A DNA stretch of 5,439 nt, taken from Planctomycetales bacterium (lineage in GTDB: Bacteria; Planctomycetota; Phycisphaerae; SM23-33). Shown here in pieces: positions 1 through 5,439 of this stretch. Numbering within the stretch: the stretch's first letter is position 1; each line of letters begins with the position of its first letter. The notes beneath the pieces were generated by a model that saw only the letters and a program-made list of their open reading frames with translations, did no database searches and was not told where the DNA came from. A program made the position numbers and the translations under genes. Location of the stretch: NCBI GenBank assembly GCA_030673005.1, contig DAOVFI010000185.1, positions 1 through 5,439 on the forward strand, in the 5' to 3' direction.

Positions 1-8
1 CCATCGTT

Positions 9-3000
9 CTACCCATCAAAAACCTCTTCCGTTGCGGGGGTTGTGTCTGTGAGTCTCTGTTCGCGGTCTCTCAGCCGCTGCATCGCCTTTCGGTAGTCAA
101 TTGGGACGACCTTTACGAACGTTCCCACCACGTCGCGCCACCTGTCGAGGATTTCATTTGCCCGTCGGCTGCGGGTCCACTCGTAATGGCGGCTGATAAG
201 GCCACGCAGGCACGTTATATCTTCATCCCGCCAGACCGGTTCAACGTCCACCATGTCGAGGTTGCAGAGCGTATCGAAGAGTTGGTGGGCGTCGAGAACG
301 TATGCGATTCCGCCGCTCATACCGGCTGCGAAGTTTCGCCCGGTTTGCCCGATTACGACGACCGTCCCGCCGGTCATATATTCACAACCGTGGTCTCCGA
401 CGCCTTCGACCACGGCTGTGGCTCCGCTGTTGCGTACGGCGAACCGCTCGCCCGCCAGGCCGTTGATAAACACCTCGCCGGCAGTCGCGCCGTAAAGCAG
501 GGCGTTTCCGGCGATGATATTCTCGTGCGCCGCCAGCGGCGCTTCGGGCGGGGTTTGAACGACGATCCGGCCGCCGGAAAGCCCCTTGCCCAGGTAATCG
601 TTGGCCTCGCCGATCAGCCTGAGCGTTACGCCCGGCGCGCAGAACGCCCCGAAACTCTGCCCGGCAGAGCCGTGAAGCGTGATGTCAATCGTCCCGTCCG
701 GCAACCCCCCTGCCCCGCGTGCGCTGACGATCCGGTTGCTCAGTATCGTCCCGACCGTCCGGTGCACGTTGCGGACGGGCATCTCGACGGCGACCTTTTC
801 GCCGCTTTCGATGGCCGGACCAACCTGCTCGATAATCCGCCAGTCCAGGTGGTCCTTTAGGATGTCGTTCTGGTTGCGAACCTGGCGGATGGCGCGCCCG
901 TCGGATGTGTCCGGCCGGGTCAGAATTGCCGACAGGTCCAAACCCCCGGCCTTGAAGTGATCGACGGCCTTTCGGAAACTAAGCATATCGACCCGACCGA
1001 TCATCTCTTCGAATTTCCGGAAGCCCAGCCCGGCCATTATCCGCCGGACCTCCTCGGCCACGAAGAGCATGAACCGCTGAAGATGCTCGGGCTGACCTGC
1101 GAACCGCTTGCGCAACTCCGGGTCCTGCGTGCCGATGCCGACCGAGCAGGTTCCCAGGTGGCACTTCCGCAGCAGGCAGCAGCCGAGGCTCACCAGCGCG
1201 GCTGTGCCGAAACCGAACTGCTCTGCCCCGAGCAGCGCGGCGATTACCACGTCGCGCCCCGTCTTGAGTTGCCCGTCAACCTGCACTCGGATGCGGTCGC
1301 GCAGGCCGTTGAGCACGAGCGTCTGCTGGGTCTCGGCCAGGCCCAGTTCCCACGGCGCCCCGGCGTGCTTGATGGACGACAGCGGGCTTGCACCCGTCCC
1401 GCCGTCATAACCGGAAATCAACACCTCGTCGGCACCGGCCTTGGCGACACCGGCGGCGATTGTGCCGACGCCAACCTCGGCGACAAGTTTAACAGAAACC
1501 TTCACGCCCGGATTGCTGCACTTGAGGTCGTAAATCAACTGGGCCAGGTCCTCGATGGAATAAATATCGTGGTGAGGCGGGGGCGAGATGAGCGTTACGC
1601 CCTCGGTGGAGTGCCGCATTCGGGCGATCTCGTCGGTAACCTTATGTCCGGGCAGTTGCCCGCCTTCGCCCGGCTTGGCGCCCTGGGCCATCTTTATCTG
1701 TAGCATCTTCGCATGGGCGAGATACTCGATCGTTACGCCGAACCGACCGCTGGCGACCTGCTTGATGGCGCTGTTGAGCGAGTCGCCGTCGGCGCGCTGT
1801 TCATAGCGGGCCGGGCTTTCGCCGCCTTCGCCGGTATTGCTCATAGCGCCAAGGCGGTTCATCGCCAGGGCGATCGTCTCGTGCGCCTCTTTACTGATTG
1901 ATCCGTGCGACATCGCGCCGGTGCAGAATCGCTTGACGATTTCTTCTGCCGGTTCGACCTCGTTCAGTGGCACGGGCGGGACCTTGCCTACCGGCAGGCA
2001 GGCGGCCGTGCCACGGGAAAATTCAAACAGGCTGCGGAGGGTGCAGTATTGGCTTGATTGATCGTTGATGAGACCGGCGTATTGGGCGTAGGCTTCGGCG
2101 TCGTCGCCCCTGACGGCGTGCTGAAGCAATGTAACGGTCTGCGGGTTCCACAGGTGCGCCTCGCCGTCGCAGCGGTACTGGTATTCGCCTCCGAATTCGA
2201 TCTCCGGTTCGCCGGGTTCGCTGTCGGCGTAGGCGCGCCTGTGGCGCAGAAGCGTTTCGCGTGCGATTGTCTCAAGGTCCGCCCCGCCGATCCGCGAGGA
2301 CGTGCCCGTGAAATACTCATCCACCAGCCCGCCGTCCAGACCGACGGCCTCGAATAACTGGGCGGAGTGATAACTCCGCAACGTCGAAATGCCCATCCTC
2401 GACATCGTCTTGAGGATGCCTTTTTTTATCGCGGCGATGTAGTTATCGACGACCTGGTCCGGTTCGATCTCGTCGGGCATCTCGCCGTCGGCCTGAAGGT
2501 CGCTGAGTATCTCGAAGGCCAGGTACGGATTGACCGCGTTTGCGCCGTATCCGCAGAGGCAGCAGAAGTGCATCACTTCGCGTGCCTCACCGGTTTCGAC
2601 GACCAGCCCGGCCTGGCAGCGGAGTCTGCGTTTTATCAACCCGTGATGGACCGCCGAGGTCGCCAGCAGGCTCGGTATGGCCGCTCGCGTCCGGCTGAAG
2701 TTGCGGTCGGAGATAATGACCAGCGACGCGCCGCCGGCGACGGCTGCGGCGCAGGCGTCGATAAGTTCGTCCAGCCCACGCCGGAGTGCGACGGCGGGGT
2801 CGGCGTCATCGGCGTCAAACAGGGCATCGACGACGGCGACCTGAAAATCGTTACGCCTGACCGTCCGCAGACGGGTTATGTCGTCGTTCGTCAGGATCGG
2901 GTGGGGCAGTTTCAACTGTCGGCAATGCTCCGGCGTCTCGTCCAGAAGGTTGCGCTGCCGGCCGACGAAACTCATCAGCGACATCACCAGTCCCTCGCGC

Positions 3001-4613
3001 AGCGGGTCAATCGGCGGGTTGGTTACCTGCGCGAACATCTGCTTGAAATAATCGAACAGCAGCCTCGCCCGCGCCGAAAGCACCGCAAGCGGCGTGTCGG
3101 CGCCCATCGAACCGATAGGTTCCTGCGCGTTGACGGCCATCGGGATGAGGATCATCCGCTGATCTTCGCGGGTATATCCGAACACCTGCATCCTCTTTCG
3201 CAGAGTCTTCAGATCGGGCGGTTTGCTCTCGGCGGCTGCGAACAGTCCGCGCAGTTCGATGTGGTTCTGCATCAGCCATCTGCGATACGGCCTGCGGCGG
3301 GCGATTCGTCCCTTAATCTCATTGTCCAGGATGACGCGCCCGCCTTCGGTATCGACCAGGAACATCCGTCCGGGCTTGAGGCGCCCGCGGGAGCGGATTT
3401 TCTCGTCCGGCAGTTCGATAACGCCCGCCTCGCTGGCAAGCACTACCAGCCCGTCGGTGGTAACCGTGTAGCGTGCGGGGCGAAGCCCGTTCCGGTCGAG
3501 CGTCCCGCCGACTAATTTCCCATCGGTGAACAGCATTGCCGCCGGACCGTCCCACGGCTCCATGACGGCTGCGTGATATTCGTAAAATGCCCGCTTATCG
3601 GTGCTTATGTGATAACTCGGCCCGAAGGCCTCAGGGATCATCATCATTATCGCGTGAGGGACGGATCGTCCCGCGCGGACCAGCAATTCGAGCACATTGT
3701 CGAACTTGGCGCTGTCGCTGCCGTCGGGCGTGAGGACCGGGAGCAGGTCGCTTATGTCCGGACCGAAGCGTTTGCACCCAAGCAGGTGCTCCCGCGCCGC
3801 CATACGGTTGGCGTTTCCGCTGATGGTGTTAATCTCGCCGTTGTGGGCGATGTAGCGAAACGGCTGGGCCAGGCGCCAGTTCGGAAACGTGTTCGTGCTG
3901 TACCGCTGGTGGACAAGCGCCACCGACGAGACGACCCGCCCGTCGGACAGGTCCCGATAGTATCCGAACAACTGCGGCGCGAGGAACATGCCCTTGTAGC
4001 AGACGGTCCTTGCCGACATCGAGACGATGTAGAAATCGGACGCCTGCTCGCCGAGTTGTTCTGCCGCCAGTCGTTCTGCCCGCTTGCGCGCCATGTAGAG
4101 AGCGCATTCGAGCGTATCGCCGTCGCGCCCCGCCCCGTCGATGAACACCTGCGATATTGACGGCTCTGCCGCACGCGCCAGATCGCCCAGACAGGTGGCG
4201 TCTCCCGGCACGTCTCGCCGTCCCAGCACCTTCAGGCCGTAGTGGGCGACGGCGCTATCGAGGATTTCCTCGCACTTTCGGCTGATGTTCGGGTCTTTCG
4301 GTGCGAAGACCATCGCCACGCCGTAGCGATCCGGCTCGGGCAGGTCGAAGCCGCACCCGCCGGCTTCAGCGGCGAAGAATTCGTGGGGGATCTGGAACAG
4401 TATCCCCGCCCCATCGCCGGTGGTCTCGTCGCTGCCGGAGGCCCCCCGGTGCTGAAGGTTTAAGACGATCCGGTTGCCCAGTTCGAGGATATGGTGGCTT
4501 CGGGCGCCGTCGATGTTGACAATCGCGCCGATGCCGCAGGCGTCGTGCTCGCGCCCGGAATCGTACAGGCCGAAATCTTTACGTGGTTGTAACGTCAAAT
4601 CCTTATCCCGCAA
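9..4613 (-). CDS. gltB: Glutamate synthase large (alpha) subunit, GltB
   Basis: Large subunit of glutamate synthase (GOGAT). It hydrolyses glutamine, channels the ammonia to 2-oxoglutarate and releases two glutamates in the cytoplasm. At 1534 aa it has the usual length for bacterial GltB. Domains in order: class II glutamine amidotransferase (about 26-430) with nucleophile Cys26 in EHDACGIG, the NTFPNW motif (241-246), HNGEINT (257-263) and DRNGLRPARY (373-382); a central linker domain (about 480-770); an FMN/2-oxoglutarate synthase domain (about 840-1215) with GEGGESPARY (928-937), QGAKPGEGGQLPG (977-989) and GYDGGTGASP (1068-1077); 3Fe-4S ligands Cys1145, Cys1151 and Cys1156 (C-x5-C-x4-C); and a GXGXG beta-helix domain (about 1265-1460) with GEANDYLGKGLSGG (1335-1348). 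All key residues are present, so the enzyme looks active. Residues 1-25 would be a propeptide removed to expose Cys26. The start is TTG at 4611-4613, three codons after an in-frame TAA; no ATG or GTG precedes Cys26 and no well-spaced Shine-Dalgarno sequence is seen, so the exact start is uncertain. The FMN/Fe-S stretch resembles NADPH-type bacterial GltB more than ferredoxin-type enzymes. A gltD partner, if adjacent, would lie left of the window. Confidence 0.97.
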   Translation of the reverse strand: MRDKDLTLQPRKDFGLYDSGREHDACGIGAIVNIDGARSHHILELGNRIVLNLQHRGASGSDETTGDGAGILFQIPHEFFAAEAGGCGFDLPEPDRYGVAMVFAPKDPNISRKCEEILDSAVAHYGLKVLGRRDVPGDATCLGDLARAAEPSISQVFIDGAGRDGDTLECALYMARKRAERLAAEQLGEQASDFYIVSMSARTVCYKGMFLAPQLFGYYRDLSDGRVVSSVALVHQRYSTNTFPNWRLAQPFRYIAHNGEINTISGNANRMAAREHLLGCKRFGPDISDLLPVLTPDGSDSAKFDNVLELLVRAGRSVPHAIMMMIPEAFGPSYHISTDKRAFYEYHAAVMEPWDGPAAMLFTDGKLVGGTLDRNGLRPARYTVTTDGLVVLASEAGVIELPDEKIRSRGRLKPGRMFLVDTEGGRVILDNEIKGRIARRRPYRRWLMQNHIELRGLFAAAESKPPDLKTLRKRMQVFGYTREDQRMILIPMAVNAQEPIGSMGADTPLAVLSARARLLFDYFKQMFAQVTNPPIDPLREGLVMSLMSFVGRQRNLLDETPEHCRQLKLPHPILTNDDITRLRTVRRNDFQVAVVDALFDADDADPAVALRRGLDELIDACAAAVAGGASLVIISDRNFSRTRAAIPSLLATSAVHHGLIKRRLRCQAGLVVETGEAREVMHFCCLCGYGANAVNPYLAFEILSDLQADGEMPDEIEPDQVVDNYIAAIKKGILKTMSRMGISTLRSYHSAQLFEAVGLDGGLVDEYFTGTSSRIGGADLETIARETLLRHRRAYADSEPGEPEIEFGGEYQYRCDGEAHLWNPQTVTLLQHAVRGDDAEAYAQYAGLINDQSSQYCTLRSLFEFSRGTAACLPVGKVPPVPLNEVEPAEEIVKRFCTGAMSHGSISKEAHETIALAMNRLGAMSNTGEGGESPARYEQRADGDSLNSAIKQVASGRFGVTIEYLAHAKMLQIKMAQGAKPGEGGQLPGHKVTDEIARMRHSTEGVTLISPPPHHDIYSIEDLAQLIYDLKCSNPGVKVSVKLVAEVGVGTIAAGVAKAGADEVLISGYDGGTGASPLSSIKHAGAPWELGLAETQQTLVLNGLRDRIRVQVDGQLKTGRDVVIAALLGAEQFGFGTAALVSLGCCLLRKCHLGTCSVGIGTQDPELRKRFAGQPEHLQRFMLFVAEEVRRIMAGLGFRKFEEMIGRVDMLSFRKAVDHFKAGGLDLSAILTRPDTSDGRAIRQVRNQNDILKDHLDWRIIEQVGPAIESGEKVAVEMPVRNVHRTVGTILSNRIVSARGAGGLPDGTIDITLHGSAGQSFGAFCAPGVTLRLIGEANDYLGKGLSGGRIVVQTPPEAPLAAHENIIAGNALLYGATAGEVFINGLAGERFAVRNSGATAVVEGVGDHGCEYMTGGTVVVIGQTGRNFAAGMSGGIAYVLDAHQLFDTLCNLDMVDVEPVWRDEDITCLRGLISRHYEWTRSRRANEILDRWRDVVGTFVKVVPIDYRKAMQRLRDREQRLTDTTPATEEVFDG

Positions 4614-4690
4614 TCTGTCGTGTTAACTGCCCTTATGGCCTGCCGCCGCCGGGCGCGCAGAGACACACGTTATTTATCGTTTTTTTTTCA

Positions 4691-4721
4691 TTGGCGAATA
4701 AGCAACATCCGGGGATATGAT
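4691..4721 (+). promoter_or_regulatory. Candidate sigma-70-type promoter for the QueG-like gene
   Basis: TATGAT at 4716-4721 matches five of six bases of the -10 consensus and would start a transcript with a leader of roughly 30 bases before ATG 4758. The best -35 candidate is TTGGCG at 4691-4696, only three of six matches with a 19-base spacer, longer than ideal. The -10 call is reasonable in this AT-rich gap; the -35 is weak and the element may depend on an activator. This is motif reading only. Confidence 0.35.
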
Positions 4722-4730
4722 GTGCATATC
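4714..4730. repeat. Perfect 6-bp inverted repeat, operator-like
   Basis: GATATG (4714-4719) and CATATC (4725-4730) are exact reverse complements separated by ATGTG. The 17-bp element overlaps the candidate -10 box at 4716-4721 and lies 27 bases before the QueG-like start codon. Size, symmetry and position suit binding of a dimeric transcription factor. As an RNA hairpin it would be AT-rich and weak, so a DNA site is the better reading. No regulator family is recognised from the half-site. Confidence 0.4.
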
Positions 4731-4743
4731 AAATACAAGAGTA

Positions 4744-4749
4744 AAAGGA
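4744..4749 (+). promoter_or_regulatory. Ribosome binding site of the QueG-like gene
   Basis: The purine-rich AAAGGA ends eight bases before ATG 4758, a normal Shine-Dalgarno spacing. It lies in a longer purine stretch (4743-4757). This supports 4758 as the start codon over the later in-frame ATG at codon 24, which has no comparable leader. Confidence 0.7.
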
Positions 4750-4757
4750 AAAGAGAG

Positions 4758-5439
4758 ATGCTAACCGCAGGAAGAGTAAAGGCATTTGCCAGGAAGTGCG
4801 GCGCCGACATCGTGGGGATAGCCTCGATGGACCGCTTCGAGGGCGCCCCGCGCCAGTGCGACCCGCGGTATATCTTCCCCGACGCGAAGGCGATGATCGT
4901 CATGGGCTTCCGGATATTTCGCGGATGCCTCCGCGGGATCGAGGAGGGAACCTTCTACGTGGCCTACGCCGGGATGGGCTACGCCGGGATCAACTTCGTC
5001 CAACAGCCAATGGTGCTCTGGAACTTCTGCAAGATGCTCGAAGACAACGGCTACGAGGCCGTTCCCCTGCCCAACAATTTCCCCTGGAGCGCCACCGACC
5101 CAAGCGGCCAGAACCCCGATAAGACGGACCTGGTCAGGGAAGGCTGGAGCCAACCCGTCTCGCCAGACAAGCCCGCGCCCGACGTCTTCGTCCACCTCCG
5201 GATCGCCGCGTTCTGCGCGGGACTCGGCGAGATCGGATACAGCAAGATGTTCCTCAGTCCCGAATTCGGGCCGCGCCAGCGCCTAGCCGCTGTCCTCACG
5301 GACGCGCCCCTCGAGCCGGATCCGCTCTACGAAGGCCCGCCGCTCTGCGACAGGTGCATGGCCTGCGCCAGTGAATGCACCGTCGGGGCAATCAGCAAGA
5401 CTGAAACTGTCAAGATCACCGTCGCCGGCCGGGAGATCG
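4758..5439 (+). CDS. QueG/COG1600-like 4Fe-4S protein, 3' end cut by window edge
   Basis: This open frame runs without a stop from ATG 4758 to the window edge (227 codons plus one base), so the C-terminus is missing. The start is supported by AAAAGGA eight bases upstream. The N-terminal part (about 1-105) has a pattern I associate with QueG-like proteins: KCGADIVGIA (13-22), a PRYIFPDAKAMIVMGF stretch (36-51) and LRGIEEGTFY (58-67). A glycine-rich segment, GLGEIGYSKMFLSPEFGP (155-172) followed by LAAVLTDAPL (176-185), sits where epoxyqueuosine reductase has its GLGWIGKN region. A ferredoxin-type cluster motif follows: Cys197, Cys200, Cys203 and Cys207 (C-x2-C-x2-C-x3-C), with Thr208 where proline is usual. 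A second cluster motif, normal in this family, would lie beyond the edge. No signal peptide or membrane segment is visible, so it is probably cytoplasmic. True QueG reduces epoxyqueuosine in tRNA with cobalamin and two 4Fe-4S clusters; this protein departs from the QueG core signature, so I infer a redox paralogue of unknown substrate, perhaps corrinoid-binding. It is divergent from gltB, with a 144-bp gap. Confidence 0.85.
   Translation, partial: MLTAGRVKAFARKCGADIVGIASMDRFEGAPRQCDPRYIFPDAKAMIVMGFRIFRGCLRGIEEGTFYVAYAGMGYAGINFVQQPMVLWNFCKMLEDNGYEAVPLPNNFPWSATDPSGQNPDKTDLVREGWSQPVSPDKPAPDVFVHLRIAAFCAGLGEIGYSKMFLSPEFGPRQRLAAVLTDAPLEPDPLYEGPPLCDRCMACASECTVGAISKTETVKITVAGREI

Larger units (their letters stand above)
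4614..4757. other. Divergent intergenic region between gltB and the QueG-like gene
   Basis: This 144-bp gap must hold promoters for both genes unless gltB is transcribed from inside its neighbour. The side nearest gltB is GC-rich (about 4640-4660); the centre and right are AT-rich, including a run of nine T at 4680-4688. On the minus strand the run reads as an A-tract followed by GATAAATAA, which could serve as a -10 region for gltB, but no acceptable -35 lies 16-18 bases upstream, so I do not call a gltB promoter. No terminator, riboswitch or RNA gene is recognisable. Confidence 0.6.

Noticed and set aside
186..860. Plus-strand open frame (224 codons) antisense to the gltB C-terminal domain
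   Set aside because: It is a shadow of the GXGXG domain coding sequence, with no independent protein signature.
957..1703. Plus-strand open frame (248 codons) antisense to the gltB synthase domain
   Set aside because: It mirrors the conserved FMN/Fe-S region of gltB, has no recognisable domain and no convincing ribosome binding site.
2367..3515. Long plus-strand open frame (382 codons) antisense to gltB
   Set aside because: It lies wholly inside an intact gltB with all family motifs. Its translation is low in complexity, rich in Arg, Gly, Asp and Val, and shows no family motif. Such frames are expected opposite GC-rich genes.
3573..4160. Plus-strand open frame (195 codons) antisense to the amidotransferase domain
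   Set aside because: It is opposite conserved gltB codons, and its composition is typical of a reverse-strand shadow.
4680..4688. Run of nine T on the plus strand as a rho-independent terminator
   Set aside because: No GC-rich stem directly precedes it on that strand, and no plus-strand gene ends upstream of it.
4674..4691. Tiny minus-strand frame ATG-AAA-AAA-AAA-CGA-TAA upstream of gltB, a possible leader peptide (MKKKR)
   Set aside because: It comes straight from the nine-base homopolymer run, has no clear ribosome binding site and no attenuator-like hairpin pair after it. Chance is a sufficient explanation.
4691..4706. Sigma-54-type promoter suggested by TTGGCG near AAGCAAC, tempting next to a nitrogen gene
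   Set aside because: The -24 GG and -12 GC elements are not both present with the required spacing on either strand.
4761..5195. Minus-strand open frame (144 codons) opposite the QueG-like gene
   Set aside because: The plus-strand frame has recognisable family motifs, a cluster motif and a ribosome binding site; the reverse frame has none of these.

Overview
The window holds two genes pointing away from each other across a 144-bp intergenic region. About 85% of it is one complete minus-strand gene for the large (alpha) subunit of glutamate synthase (gltB, 1534 codons). On the plus strand, starting at 4758 and running off the right edge, is the first part (227 codons) of an iron-sulfur protein related to the epoxyqueuosine reductase (QueG) / COG1600 family.

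The DNA is GC-rich in both genes, with an AT-rich promoter-like stretch between them, and the layout is clearly bacterial. The style of the GltB protein and of the QueG-like protein suggests a Planctomycetota-like or other GC-rich, possibly anaerobic, environmental bacterium. That placement is an inference from memory of the families and is weak; nothing here fixes the taxon.

Layout: 1-8 is a short stub after the gltB stop codon. 9-4613 is gltB on the minus strand, with its N-terminus at the right. 4614-4757 is the divergent intergenic region, with a 9-base T run, a candidate plus-strand -10 box overlapping a perfect inverted repeat, and a good Shine-Dalgarno sequence. 4758-5439 is the truncated QueG-like gene.

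GltB makes glutamate from glutamine and 2-oxoglutarate, normally with the FAD/Fe-S small subunit GltD, which would lie outside the window if present. The neighbour is a probable redox protein of unknown substrate. The divergent arrangement could allow shared regulation, but the sequence gives no proof of a functional link. I see no mobile element, CRISPR array, RNA gene or obvious new system. The points most worth a second look are the QueG-like protein with altered family signatures, the operator-like palindrome in its promoter, the poorly defined TTG start of gltB, and an A7 slippery run inside gltB.
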